DNA of 64,000 nucleotides, from assembly GCA_051453625.1 (NCBI GenBank), contig JBOZIK010000001.1:67836169-67900168 (forward strand), read 5' to 3'. Below are positions 47,324-59,447 of this stretch, piece by piece (within the stretch, counting starts at the first letter, position 1; each line of letters begins with the position of its first letter). Under the pieces are notes generated by a model that saw only the letters and a program-made list of their open reading frames with translations, had not been told where the DNA came from and did no database searches. A program made the position numbers and the translations under genes. Source of the DNA: Welwitschia mirabilis. Taxonomy: Eukaryota > Gnetophyta > Gnetopsida > Welwitschiales.

Positions 47324-48151
47324 NNNNNNNNNNNNNNNNNNNNNNNNNNNNNNNNNNNNNNNNNNNNNNNNNNNNNNNNNNNNNNNNNNNNNNNNNNNNN
47401 NNNNNNNNNNNNNNNNNNNNNNNNNNNNNNNNNNNNNNNNNNNNNNNNNNNNNNNNNNNNNNNNNNNNNNNNNNNNNNNNNNNNNNNNNNNNNNNNNNNN
47501 NNNNNNNNNNNNNNNNNNNNNNNNNNNNNNNNNNNNNNNNNNNNNNNNNNNNNNNNNNNNNNNNNNNNNNNNNNNNNNNNNNNNNNNNNNNNNNNNNNNN
47601 NNNNNNNNNNNNNNNNNNNNNNNNNNNNNNNNNNNNNNNNNNNNNNNNNNNNNNNNNNNNNNNNNNNNNNNNNNNNNNNNNNNNNNNNNNNNNNNNNNNN
47701 NNNNNNNNNNNNNNNNNNNNNNNNNNNNNNNNNNNNNNNNNNNNNNNNNNNNNNNNNNNNNNNNNNNNNNNNNNNNNNNNNNNNNNNNNNNNNNNNNNNN
47801 NNNNNNNNNNNNNNNNNNNNNNNNNNNNNNNNNNNNNNNNNNNNNNNNNNNNNNNNNNNNNNNNNNNNNNNNNNNNNNNNNNNNNNNNNNNNNNNNNNNN
47901 NNNNNNNNNNNNNNNNNNNNNNNNNNNNNNNNNNNNNNNNNNNNNNNNNNNNNNNNNNNNNNNNNNNNNNNNNNNNNNNNNNNNNNNNNNNNNNNNNNNN
48001 NNNNNNNNNNNNNNNNNNNNNNNNNNNNNNNNNNNNNNNNNNNNNNNNNNNNNNNNNNNNNNNNNNNNNNNNNNNNNNNNNNNNNNNNNNNNNNNNNNNN
48101 NNNNNNNNNNNNNNNNNNNNNNNNNNNNNNNNNNNNNNNNNNNNNNNNNNN
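47324..48151. other. Assembly gap, 828 N
   Basis: Removes the end of the F integrase and any chromodomain. Confidence 0.99.
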
Positions 48152-49120
48152 GGTCAAAATCTTTCTAATATTTTAAATGATCTAATGAATTGATAAGCTA
48201 GTTTTGATCTCTTAACTCATCTTCTTACTAATTTCATTGGTGACACTTTAAGAAATACATGATCATATATTTTGAACTTAATATTTTTTCTTTAAGGACT
48301 TACATACATCTTTTATCTATTTTCTACTTTCTTAAGTATATCCTTAATGATCCTTATTTTACTTTTTATTTCTTATAACATTTCTAGTCCTATAATCTAT
48401 CTTTCTTTAGATTATGTTTATGAAGTGGTTGCTCTACATTTTCTACCATATAGGGCTCCAAATGGGACCATTTGAATTGAAATCTAATAACTGTCATCAC
48501 ACAGAAATTCTATCAATGGTAGGTACTCTTTTCAACTCTTAGAATTATCTAGAATCTATGCTTTATGAAGAGCTTCTAAGATTTGATTAATTCTTTCTAC
48601 TTAACCATCTATTTGAAGATGAAATGTCGTGCTTATATCTAACTTGGTTTTTAAACCCATTTGCAATTCTTGTCAAAACTGAGAAGTAAATTTTAAATAT
48701 TTATCATAGATAACTCCTAAAGGCATATCATGTAATAAAATAATATTTTGAATATATACTTTAGCTAAATGCTTAGTATAATAATTACATTTTACTTGAA
48801 CGAAATGTGCTGACTTAGTTACTTTATCAATTATCAACATAATAGAGTCATTACCTCTTTGAGTTTTTGAAAGTTCTACAATAAAGTCCATATAAATCAT
48901 TTTCTATTTACATTTTAGAATATCACGAGGATAAAGTAATCCTGTTAGATTTCTATGTTCTGATTTAACTTACTGATAATTAAGGCATCTTAACACAAAT
49001 TCTTCTATATTATTCTTCATTCTCGGCTATTAAATTTTTTGTTTCATATTTTGATACATTTTAGTTTCTCTAGGATTACCTACTATAGGTGGATTATGAA
49101 ATTCAAACATTACCTTATGT
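48152..49120 (-). pseudogene. Element F integrase remnant
   Basis: Read on the - strand: the zinc-binding N-terminus has ETKMYQNMKQKI and NNIEEFVLRCLNYQ (about 49070-48985), with the last Cys of HHCC changed to Tyr. The core is open at 48900-48673, with MDFIVELSKTQRGNDSIM carrying the first catalytic Asp, TKSAHFVQVK, LLHDMPLGVIYDKYLKF with the second Asp, and, after a stop, VERINQILEAL with the Glu. GALYGRKCRA and DHVFLKVSPMK follow before the gap at 48151. So all three catalytic acids survive, although stops and the Cys-to-Tyr change disable the gene. Compared with element B this copy is less damaged in the core. Confidence 0.88.
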
Positions 49121-49419
49121 TTAATTCCATCTACATTGTAAACTAAAATTCTTCCCTTGAATTTGATAATACCATTTGAATTAATACTAAAATTATTTAA
49201 ATCTATTAATTTTCTAATTGGTGCTTTAATTTTTAATAATTATCATCTTTTTTTCATCGTTTAATATATTGATAAGAATTTGGTTTTTAATTTCCATGAT
49301 TCCTTTAAGATAAACTCATCTACCAAGATCATTTGAGACCTTATTTTCTTTACCTTTAAAATCTCCATCTATCTTATTTACCTAAGGTTTAAGTTTGATT
49401 AGGTAAAAATTTAATTTAA

Positions 49420-49700
49420 ACTCTTATGGTTTGTTCAACTAAAACTTGATATCACAAAGATAATGATTCCACAATTTTAAAATAAAAATTATTATAGCTA
49501 ATTTAAAATCATAAATAGGATAATTTTTATTATGATTTTTAAGTTATCTTGATCTATATTCTATTGCACTTTTATTTTGTTTAAGCACTACTCTAAGAGC
49601 TTCTCTAGATGCATTGGTATAGACTAAAGAGATCTTTGAATCATCTAATATTACCAAAAGTAGAGTACTAGTTAAACATTCTTTAAAATGATCAAATAAC
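49420..49700 (-). pseudogene. Element F RNase H remnant
   Basis: On the - strand: LVYTNASREALRVVLKQNK (around 49630-49575), then AIEYRSR, NHNKNYPIYDFKLAIIIF and LKLWNHYLC (to about 49450). The catalytic Asp of YTDAS is Asn, the same G-to-A loss as in element B but an independent event. The family's usual GCVL is RVVL here. Confidence 0.8.
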
Positions 49701-50560
49701 TATTGATATTTTTTTCCCCTATTAGAAGTATCTATTTTTCATTAAGAGGATTGTTAATGAAGAAGATATCTTAAAGAAGTTAATATGAAACAATGATAAT
49801 ACCTAGTAAGAATAAAAATTCTTCTATCTTAGTAATCTTTTTATGTGTTGACCATTTTATGATTGCTCTAAGTTTATCTTGATTCATTGATATACCTTTC
49901 TTGGATATTACATAATCAAAAATTAAATGGATTCCTTACAAAAAAAAAACATTTTTCCATGTTAGCATATAATTGGTGATTCCATAAAGTTTGTAATACT
50001 ATTTTAAGTGTTTTTCATGCTCTTCATAAGTCTTTGAATAATGTAATTCATAAGGCTCATAAATACTATAGGAGCATTAGTTAAACTAAAAGGTATAACA
50101 GTAAACTCATTATACCCCATAGTGAGTTCTAAATTTTGTTTTACAAATATCCTCTTCTTTAATTTAAACTTAATGATATCCAAATTTTAGATAAAATTTT
50201 GAGAATGCTTTAGCTTCCTTGAGCTAATTAAAAAGATCATCTATTCTTAGTAGTGGCTACTTATTCTTAGTGATAATCTTATTTAACTATCTATAATCAA
50301 TACATAATCTTAGTATTTCATCCTTATTCTTTACACACAATATAGACACTATCCATGATGATACAATAAGATGAATAAAACTTTTTTAAAAAAAGTTCTT
50401 CAAACTAAATTTTTTATTTTTCTATTTTTGTAAGAGACATTTTATACTGTGCCTTAAAAATGGTTTGGGTTCATGGAATTAATTCAATGAAAAACTCAAC
50501 TTCCGAAAGTGGTGGCATTCCTAGTAATTCTATTGTAAATACATCAAGATACTCTTATAC
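49701..50560 (-). pseudogene. Element F reverse transcriptase with catalytic box deleted
   Basis: On the - strand from about 50560: YLDVFTIELLGMPPLSEVEF, IFKAQYKMS (50440), ILRLCIDYR-LNKIITKNK (50310-50255), LLRIDDLFN-LKEAKAFSKF (50250-50190), then YLKFGYH where the family has DLRSGYH, so the first catalytic Asp is Tyr. After EEDICKTKFRTHYG and SLTNAPIVFMSLMN the frame jumps, at about 50041-50046, to YSKTYEEHEKHLK. The roughly 20 codons between, which include the YxDD box, are absent. Two independent lesions thus remove both catalytic centres. The connection to RNase H follows to 49701. Confidence 0.85.
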
Positions 50561-51248
50561 TATTAGTATAGCCCTTACTAAAGTTTATCTTTTTTTTAAG
50601 CTAATTGGTTTTAAATATAGCATATAAATTGGTAATACCCTCTTAATTTATCTTCTTATGTGCTTTGCATTAATTATATTCTTAACCACTGATTTGTAAT
50701 GATCTTGAAATATTATTATTTGACCATGATTTATTATTTCTACTTGATGCGTTTCACAATTTATAACTGCTATATTTTACATTAACTGATTCATATTCAA
50801 AATAATGTTATTTTTTTTAAGTTAATAATAATTACTTGTATTTAAAAATATCCTTCACTTATAGATAAAGTACACATTTGAACCTACAGATTAACCTTAG
50901 ATATAGACCCATTTGCTAGCTCTATGCATTCCTTTATTAAAGCACAACATAACATCTATCTTATAATAATCTTAAGAGATATGAAGTAATGAGTTACTTA
51001 AAATCAAATAAAATAATTAATTTTTTATTTATAAGTAAAGCCTTACCTTATATAATAGAACTCAGAAATTACATCTATTAATTATTTAATGTTACTCAAA
51101 TTCATCCTATTGATTAATTAATGCTTTTTGAACTTTGAGGATTTTCTAGTTACTATCTGGGATGATCCCCAGTATGTAATGGGCATTCTATTCTATATGA
51201 TTTTTCTTATATTAAAAGCATCAATATCTATTATTGTACTAGTTCTGA
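50561..51248 (-). pseudogene. Element F protease C-terminal remnant and linker
   Basis: On the - strand the block NIILNMNQLM lies at about 50815-50785, the equivalent of the ILGMDWL end of chromoviral proteases, followed by AVINCETHQVEIINHGQII and a linker leading into RT. The active-site half should lie at 50850-51250, but I could not place the DSG motif with confidence. The region ends at a gap. Confidence 0.6.
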
Positions 51249-51625
51249 NNNNNNNNNNNNNNNNNNNNNNNNNNNNNNNNNNNNNNNNNNNNNNNNNNNN
51301 NNNNNNNNNNNNNNNNNNNNNNNNNNNNNNNNNNNNNNNNNNNNNNNNNNNNNNNNNNNNNNNNNNNNNNNNNNNNNNNNNNNNNNNNNNNNNNNNNNNN
51401 NNNNNNNNNNNNNNNNNNNNNNNNNNNNNNNNNNNNNNNNNNNNNNNNNNNNNNNNNNNNNNNNNNNNNNNNNNNNNNNNNNNNNNNNNNNNNNNNNNNN
51501 NNNNNNNNNNNNNNNNNNNNNNNNNNNNNNNNNNNNNNNNNNNNNNNNNNNNNNNNNNNNNNNNNNNNNNNNNNNNNNNNNNNNNNNNNNNNNNNNNNNN
51601 NNNNNNNNNNNNNNNNNNNNNNNNN
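51249..51625. other. Assembly gap, 377 N, duplicated flanks
   Basis: About 67 bp before the gap (51182-51248) recur right after it (51626-51690) with few changes, so the contig ends overlap and the true gap may be absent or negative. The open frames across it are artificial. Confidence 0.9.
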
Positions 51626-52200
51626 GCATTCTATTCTATATGATTTTTCTTATATTAAAAGCATCCATCTCTATTATTGTACTAGTTCTGATATTAATAT
51701 TGACTAAGAATTTGCTAGAAATTGGATCTCTGATGTTGATTACTCATATAGTTTTAACTAGGAATATTCTAGTTTCTTTGGAATAAAGCCTGCTTAGGTT
51801 TATTAAAATTTCCATTTTTGCTATAACTGCCACTGATATTATTTTTTTTTGAAGTACCACTTATTATTTTAATAATACATTTGTGATTAATTTCCTTTAA
51901 GGATATGTTTCTGTGGGGGAATTTTCTTCTTATTTTCTTTTTCTGTTAGTCTTATTCTACTATCTTTATCTTTTCTATAAAGTTTCTAGATTCTGAGGTT
52001 TAAACATGAATGCTTTAGTAGTAATAGAAGGAAAATGACTATCAAGAAAGATATTTGCTTTAGCTTCTTCATTTAGATGCATATGTGACACATAGTAACT
52101 ATACAAATTTGCACTCATGAGATGCTATGATCACATTGGGGGCTTGTTTTAAATTATTGAATTCTATAATTATTTCGAAAATATAGAATTTGATGATATA
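51626..52200 (-). pseudogene. Element F gag C-terminal part
   Basis: On the - strand this stretch encodes a Lys/Asn/Ser/Gln-rich, low-complexity sequence with stops, placed between the gag core and the protease. That fits the hinge before the nucleocapsid knuckle, but no CCHC motif is clear; it may fall in the gap. Confidence 0.4.
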
Positions 52201-52700
52201 CCTCTCCTTAAAGATGTTTACAAATTTCCTTTATGAAATTTCTACATCTTCTAAATTAGTCATTTCCATTTTTCACCATAGATTAGCTTCTCCTTGTAAC
52301 ATATAAATAGCTAAAGAATCCTTTTCATATTCATCACATCCTAAGGTAACCATAATCTTTTTAGCATCAATTAACCATGATTATACTTTAGAAGGATCTG
52401 AACCTCCTACAAACTTTGATGGATTTAGCTTAATAAACATTTGAATTAACTTCCTCATACCGACTTCCTTAGATTGATTAATACCATTGTTTACTTATGG
52501 GTTTTGAATTGATTTACTGTTTGTAAAAAGAACTAGATGAATGTATTTATTAATGCTTTTGGATTAAGATTGAATGAGGGTTGATTTCAATATTTAGATT
52601 GTTGACTCTCTTGAAAATTATCTTGATATTGATTACTTGGTACAATTGACCTGACCTTAAGGTTTAACTAATGATGATAAAACATTTAAAAGAAGTGGAA
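52201..52700 (-). pseudogene. gag: Element F gag core remnant
   Basis: On the - strand PSKFVGGSDPSKV-SWLIDA (52430-52375), KKIMVTLGCDEYEKDSLAIY (about 52365-52310), MLQGEANLW-KMEMTN (52305-52255) and EDVEI are in one frame, interrupted by stops that replace Trp and Gln codons. This is the conserved retrotransposon gag (capsid) block. The N-terminal part of gag toward 53000 is not readable. Confidence 0.8.
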
Positions 52701-53620
52701 ATTTTTATGAGACTACATTTGGAAATAGGATAGATATTATTAAAGGTTAAACTTAGAAATATTTTTATGATTTTAGGAAAAATATGGTTATCATTATGAG
52801 ATGATTGGTTTTTATTTATAACTTAAAGTACATAATCAAATTTATCTTTTGTTTTTATTTTCAATAGATAAGATTTATAAGTTATAAATATAGATTTTTA
52901 CTTTAAGGTTATGTGACTACATAATTTAGAATGAATAATATAGTTGGATATTTCATTATTTCTAAGAGTATCTAATTATACGATATTATTTTATATATTT
53001 ATATTTCTTTCAAAATGTGAAGCTCTTTAAGGAATCATATAAGGTCATTGTCCTAAATTCTTAAGATAATTGTAATTCTTCTAAGTGAAATAGAGTCTTT
53101 AATGACTTGAATTTCTCACCCTTTTTAGTTTGTTTAGGGATTTAGAATTACCATGAATATGATTAACATAATAACCATCTAGGGTTTTGGGTTATAGTTA
53201 ACCTTATGAATACTTTGAAACTATCCCACGTATAATCAACTTCTAAGATTATTAAGGTGCTAAGATTATCATAAATGTAATATTTATAATTATTAGGATT
53301 AGCATGACTATAATTTCATATATATTTATGAAGTAGAAAAATATAAGTGTAATGAAATTTATGACTATTAGGAGATATTATTAAATTCATGCTTATCTGA
53401 AAGTTAGAGTTATCTTTAAATCTAGTATTATTAAGGATATAATTAATTGTACTCATGATTTAAGATTATTGGAAATATAACTAACTTTTTAGCTATTAGG
53501 AATGAAGGTTATTATAGTCATAAATAAATTTATTATTATTAATAAAAACATTATTAAATGCATAATTGGATTTATATTTTTTATAATTTTTAAGTGCTTA
53601 ACATAAGTTTTATTTAAGTT
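52701..53620 (-). other. Element F leader and degenerate gag start
   Basis: Between primer binding site and readable gag. AT-rich, with the repeated word 'attaggaat' and variants, but no open frame or other feature. Confidence 0.45.
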
Positions 53621-53621
53621 A

Positions 53622-53640
53622 ACCTAGAGCCTTGATACCA
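53622..53640 (-). other. Primer binding site of element F (initiator tRNA-Met)
   Basis: On the - strand TGGTATCAAGGCTCTAGGT, three bases from the LTR end; the first eight bases match initiator tRNA-Met complement exactly. Confidence 0.88.
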
Positions 53641-55368
53641 ATTTATAAGATTCTATATTTTCTTACTTGAATTAAGCACTATTTTTTTTCTTTTCTCTAT
53701 CATTATTCTTTAATAGTATTACCTAATAGATACAATGAAACCTAAGATCAAATTTTACTTATTCGTTTATTAGAATTTTTTGTATTTTAAAAAAAAAAAA
53801 TCATGTTATTATTGTATATTTATCTAAAATTAATTCCTAGGTTATTTTGGTTTATAAATAATAGTGATGTCATAAGTTTGTGTTCATTTATTTCTAGTTT
53901 TTTTTATATGTAGAAAAATATCTTATAAATAGTTGAGAAGATGTAAACTTGTTATAAACATATATGAATAAGTTTAAGAACCATACCTAACCAATATAAT
54001 ATGAGGTTGTAACTCTTATTAATGGTATTCCAACTTGATATTTAGCCACCGTCTAGATATGAATTAGTCCTACTTCAGTTTTAGACTATATAAACATGAC
54101 TAGGATTAACTTCATAGGGTCATAGTTTACCTTGATATGCCTCCAATATAGGTGACACATGGTACATGAGGTGAATGCATGCTTATACATAATCCTTACT
54201 TCCTTAAAACATCTCCAGATAGTATAACATGATCCATTGATGCTAAGGGCTTAAATATTAAGTTAGAGTAAGTTCACACATGGGTAGGGTAAGAGAGTAA
54301 TAATCAAATCCACTTCCAGAAGGGTATTATAAAAAAAAAATAATAAAACCCACCTTGGTAATAGAATTCAAGTGTGGGAATGATCATTATTAGAATTATT
54401 TTGATTTAGTCTTATTTAATAAATATACCACACAAGTGCATACATATAATTCTAACTAATATAGATATTTAATAGAATATTTACCTAGTTATATAATTCT
54501 AATCATCATTAGGTTCATTTTATAGAAATAATCATAAAATAGAAAATAAAAACATCTTTATTTCAATATTGTGACAATGAAAATCTAAATAAAGGAAAAA
54601 TTCTTCTCTTTTTTTTCTTTCAATAATAATAACAAAATTTAAAATATATTACATCACATCTTAATAATATATTTAAAGAAACTAATCCATTCTTGGAGCT
54701 ATTCTAATCCTAAAAGCATTCGTCCATGCTCATATAACAATCTTTATTGTATAAAAAAGATAAACAAAAGAAATATAGTTAAAGAATGATTGTTAAGATA
54801 TACTCTTTATCCAAGACTTATATGGCTATATTATAAGTTAATAAAATAAGTAATAAACTAAAAACTATTTACGTTACTTAAACTACTAAGGTAAAAACCT
54901 TTACAAGTATACACATTTCAAGTAAGCTAAAGGAAAAAGGTAAAAGAGGTATTTTTATTAATAAAATATTATTTATAGGTAATGAAACTTAAGGATATTG
55001 ATAGAAACATATCTTATATACTTAAATTTCTTATAAAATTTTATGTAAAAGCTTTTTTGTAATTTAAGACATTACTTATAATGTTTTTTTAACTCTAAGG
55101 AAATGTCAAAAGAAAAAATTAATAATTAATTAATTTTGAAGAACAAAATAAATTACAATAATTTTTCATAAAATACATTCATAGTAGGATCTTTAGAAAC
55201 TAACTTAAGCTATCTTACAGTTATAAAAATATTATTTATAAAGTCATAATTTAAGGTTAAATCCTATTAAATTTTCTAAAATTACAGTCCTACCACACTA
55301 TACTAAAATGACTATAACTCTCAAAATACTTTGAGTTTTTAAATGGTTCAAGATATTTTGGAAAGATA

Positions 55369-56179
55369 NNNNNNNNNNNNNNNNNNNNNNNNNNNNNNNN
55401 NNNNNNNNNNNNNNNNNNNNNNNNNNNNNNNNNNNNNNNNNNNNNNNNNNNNNNNNNNNNNNNNNNNNNNNNNNNNNNNNNNNNNNNNNNNNNNNNNNNN
55501 NNNNNNNNNNNNNNNNNNNNNNNNNNNNNNNNNNNNNNNNNNNNNNNNNNNNNNNNNNNNNNNNNNNNNNNNNNNNNNNNNNNNNNNNNNNNNNNNNNNN
55601 NNNNNNNNNNNNNNNNNNNNNNNNNNNNNNNNNNNNNNNNNNNNNNNNNNNNNNNNNNNNNNNNNNNNNNNNNNNNNNNNNNNNNNNNNNNNNNNNNNNN
55701 NNNNNNNNNNNNNNNNNNNNNNNNNNNNNNNNNNNNNNNNNNNNNNNNNNNNNNNNNNNNNNNNNNNNNNNNNNNNNNNNNNNNNNNNNNNNNNNNNNNN
55801 NNNNNNNNNNNNNNNNNNNNNNNNNNNNNNNNNNNNNNNNNNNNNNNNNNNNNNNNNNNNNNNNNNNNNNNNNNNNNNNNNNNNNNNNNNNNNNNNNNNN
55901 NNNNNNNNNNNNNNNNNNNNNNNNNNNNNNNNNNNNNNNNNNNNNNNNNNNNNNNNNNNNNNNNNNNNNNNNNNNNNNNNNNNNNNNNNNNNNNNNNNNN
56001 NNNNNNNNNNNNNNNNNNNNNNNNNNNNNNNNNNNNNNNNNNNNNNNNNNNNNNNNNNNNNNNNNNNNNNNNNNNNNNNNNNNNNNNNNNNNNNNNNNNN
56101 NNNNNNNNNNNNNNNNNNNNNNNNNNNNNNNNNNNNNNNNNNNNNNNNNNNNNNNNNNNNNNNNNNNNNNNNNNNNNNN
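55369..56179. other. Assembly gap, 811 N, duplicated flank
   Basis: The bases ATTTTGGAAAGATA before the gap recur just after it, and in the left LTR the corresponding region (about 45577-45590) is continuous with almost no sequence between. So this 811-N gap probably holds little or no LTR sequence, or an extra insertion. Confidence 0.85.
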
Positions 56180-57054
56180 ATGTTTTGGAAAGATAATTTA
56201 ATTTCCTACAACTTAAGATATTAAAGTTTATAGATATCGTAATTCATTTCCTAATGTATTTTAATAAATAAATTTCTTAAAAATTATTACACATTAGAAA
56301 AATTATTATTTTTGCATTTTCACATTCATAACACAATAATAAAATTACAAAGAAAAAAATCACTAAGTTATATCCACTAGTTAAAAAGCTATGATGTTTT
56401 TATCCTCTTCTTCTATTTTAGAAATTTAAATTTTACTAAATAAAATACCATAAAGGTTTAACAACTAATTATACAATAATTTGAATTTGTAAAATAATGA
56501 ATAAACTAGACAAACTAATTATTTATACTATAACTTTACTAAGTACTACTAATTTAAGTCAATTTAGGAAGAAAAATTAAATCAATTCATAAAAACATTT
56601 ATGATGAGCCTTAGGATTACCATGAAGGGGTACTACCCTAAAAGAGATTTTTTTAAAGGATTAGACTTTCCCCTTAATAAGATAGACCTAATGAATAATG
56701 AATTAAAAAACTATTGTTATGTACATTAACATAAAATAAATATAGTTACTTGAGAATATAGTAAATTCTCAAAGTAATTACTTGATCCTAATTATCTATT
56801 AATAACCTTTATCACAAAGCATAAAAGGCCCCTCATATCTTCCTATGCCTTGGTAGGAGTTAATGGGAGAGATTAACATAATTTTATAATATATCATAAA
56901 GAGCAATCTAATGCAATATTACATCATTTTACTAAAATATAGAAAAGACTATATGGATAACATGGGTAAAGAGCTTACTTGGATAGATTAGTAAGTTCTT
57001 CATGATTAAAGATTAATGAAGGTTTAAACTCTAGAGTCCTTAGCTTTAAGATTC

Positions 57055-57068
57055 NNNNNNNNNNNNNN
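57055..57068. other. Assembly gap, 14 N
   Basis: Small gap inside the right LTR of F. Confidence 0.99.
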
Positions 57069-57927
57069 CATAAGTAAAAAAATGAAAGAAAGAAATCAGA
57101 AAGAAGGAAATGCATTTGCATAGAAAAATGAAAAGCATCTTTTGTTTTGCAAGAGAAGGAAAAGGTCTTTATATATGTAGAAAAGCAAATAGCTCAAAAT
57201 CATAAGATCACATGATTTATCATTGATAAGTGGAATGAGTAATAATTAACATTAGAGTACAAAAAAATAAATCTTATTTATGACTCATGCACCTAACTAG
57301 GGTAAGTAATTTTCTTGTTTTAAATAGCAAAGTTAATTACATGCATCATTTCCTCATGCTAGATCTTTTTTAATCCTTCATAGGATCATAAGTAAGTTTA
57401 ATTTATATATGACATGCATCAAAAGAATAAATGCACAAATCTCAATATTTTCATGTGGCATAACAAGAAAAACTCTTCAATTCTAATGAATAAAATAATA
57501 AATATGCTATGAATTAAGTGTGCTTACACATCTCAAAAAGATAAAAGTCATGGTAGAGCAAGTCTACTCATTTATCATTCTTAGTTCAAGGTAATAATGT
57601 ATGCACATGTTCACATGCTCATTTATTTTATAATTCATAAAATCTATCAATCACATAAACAAGGAAGAAAATATCTATTCATAATATAGTACACTATTGC
57701 ACTACCAATTTAAGGTTATTTGATGAGGTTTTATGAGTTGTTTTGTAGGACTTTTATATGGGTTTAGGTGCAATTATGAGAATTTTGGAGATATAAGAGA
57801 AAACATCAGAAAAGTACAATTCTTATTCAAATTTGATGTATTAAAGGCACTTTATAATGCACAGGGCTTTGAAGAAGGATTATTGATACAAATGCTAAAG
57901 TTCTCTTCAAGAAAATAACTAAAGAAG

Positions 57928-58070
57928 ACCGTCATCCCCACAATAGGTAGGACGATAACTACTAATGTGGACTACTGAATCATCATTCTAAGAATATTTT
58001 ATAATATGCTGTCATCCCTCATGTTGTCCGAACAATAGCCCGGAAAACACTGACATGTAACCGACTCTGA
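57928..58070 (+). repeat. Palindromic motifs in the G LTR, less decayed
   Basis: Copies at 57928-57960 (GTCATCCCC, spacer, GGTAGGACGATAAC) and 58011-58060 (CTGTCATCCC, spacer, GTTGTCCGAACAATAGCC, then CGGAAAACACTGACA). They keep more CpG and CCGG-like sequence than the A copies and so support the CpG-rich ancestor. Confidence 0.7.
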
Positions 58071-58164
58071 CAACGATCCATAACTATTTCATCCATTTTT
58101 TTTGAGTTGTAACTGAGTGTGGCTAACCATACCTATTATTTTGTCTTCTTCTACTGTATTTCCT

Positions 58165-58172
58165 TATAAATA
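58165..58172 (+). promoter_or_regulatory. TATA-like box of the G LTR
   Basis: TATAAATA about 90 bp before the block conserved in all family LTRs. The third family LTR has TATAAAAA at the equivalent place (11065). Confidence 0.5.
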
Positions 58173-58766
58173 AGTTTTCCTTCAACTCTCCTTCTTATCT
58201 TCATTGCACCAGGAATTATCGTGACAAGAGATTGAAGGATGGGAGATCCATCTACGTGTGTTACAGAAAGACGTGCACTTGGTGGAGGGCTGTGTATCCT
58301 CCATTGAGACTCGGCTGATTTGTGACCTAGATGCTATTACTCTTTTAATATAAAATTTAGTTTTCTTTTTATGTTTACATCTTATGTTTTTTGATTACCC
58401 TTATAGTTTATGATTGCCTTTGATTTAGTAACAATTTCTTGGGTGACATAGATCATTAAGGGTATTCTTTGTTAAGGTTGAAAGCAAGTAGAGTTAGTTC
58501 TATTTTTTACATCGCATATTAGTTTAGATTTCATTTTGCATCTTACATTATATCTTTATTTCCTTGCATTATTATTTATTTTTGGTTCCTAGTTTTATTT
58601 GCAAAGCAACTTTAGCCTCATCTTATAGACTTTAACATGAATACGACATTTCAGGTCTACTCCCACTCATACTAATGTGATGTATTATGTAAGATATCTA
58701 TTTTTATTATGAATGATAGGATCTCTTTGAATGTAAAAACTTGCATAAATACACACCGCAACAAAT

Positions 58767-58784
58767 TGGCATCATTACTGAGGA
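58767..58784 (+). other. Primer binding site of element G (tRNA-Asp type)
   Basis: TGGCATCATTACTGAGGA, three bases after the LTR. All six differences from TGGCGCCGTTGCCGGGGA are C-to-T or G-to-A. Confidence 0.85.
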
Positions 58785-59447
58785 AGGTTATTGAGGAGTA
58801 CAAGGGTTGTCATCATTTAGGTGAGTATTTCGAACCTATGTTCAGTTATTTATCTATGTAATATTGTATTTTATTAGGAGTTGTAGGTTTTTTATGTGCA
58901 GTTTCTAGTTTCATTTTTTTCAGTTTCAGTATTCTGTAAAAATTTTATGGTCATCCCCTCTCTTGTCCTCACGATAGATAGGAAGACAATGTACAGTTTT
59001 TGTTTTCGGTTTTATTTTTGGATTATGATTTTTTTGAAATAAATTTGTTTTTGTTATCTCCTGTGACATTCAGATGAACAAGAGAATGATAGTTCTATTT
59101 TTGACTTTTCCACTTTCTATTTTAGATTTTAGTTCTGTTTTTATTTTTTTGATTTCTGTGTGTGTCATCCCTTTTATCATCCTCATGACATATAGGATGA
59201 TGGTATATTATCTTTTATTTGTTTTCTGTTATTTGCTATTTACAGGATGTTGTAATATGGTCAACATAAAGAATAGATATCAGAGAGAGAAGCTACTAAT
59301 AGAAAAGAACATTAAAGAAGGACTGGTAGATGTAGAAAATAAATTGGGAAAGCAATATCCAAGTGCACTTAAACCTTCTTCCAAATTTATTTTTCTGAAT
59401 CAAATTTTCTTAACATAAACACTATAAAAGGAGAGAATGAATTCATA
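58785..59447 (+). other. Element G leader with palindromic motifs
   Basis: T-rich leader matching that of A. Motif copies at about 58951-58995, 59056-59095 and 59162-59204; the last is TGTCATCCC, spacer, ATCATCCTCATGACA, then AGGATGATGG. A hydrophobic frame at 59074-59418 runs through two copies of the motif and is judged a composition effect. Confidence 0.6.

Larger units (their letters stand above)
43859..57697 (-). mobile_element. Element F: chromovirus on the - strand
   Basis: Long direct repeats (43859-47307 and 53644-57697) enclose 6.3 kb. On the - strand the order is primer binding site (53640 to 53622), gag (around 52400), protease end (50800), RT (50500-49960), RNase H (49660-49420), integrase (49110-48152), gap, and polypurine tract (47320 to 47308). 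The initiator tRNA-Met site and gene order make it a chromovirus related to, but distinct from, element B. Its right LTR is cut by element G, so the far end and target duplication are outside the window. Confidence 0.85.
53644..57697 (-). repeat. Element F right LTR (5' LTR on the - strand), cut by element G
   Basis: Aligns with 43859 onward and reaches the position equivalent to about 47000, where element G begins. The rest, about 300 bp by comparison with the left copy, should lie beyond G outside the window. It contains gaps at 55369-56179 and 57055-57068. Confidence 0.85.
57698..58763 (+). repeat. Element G 5' LTR
   Basis: Starts TGCACTACCAATTT and ends CCGCAACA. It shares with the A LTRs the opening block, the palindromic motifs, the 'gggctgtgtatcc' block near 58288 and the terminal segment. 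A short frame at 57733-57918 is not conserved in the other LTRs. Confidence 0.8.

Noticed and set aside
59074-59418. 114-codon + frame with several hydrophobic stretches, like a small membrane protein
   Set aside because: It lies in the T-rich leader of G, runs through two copies of the palindromic motif, and the matching leader of A has no corresponding frame of similar length.
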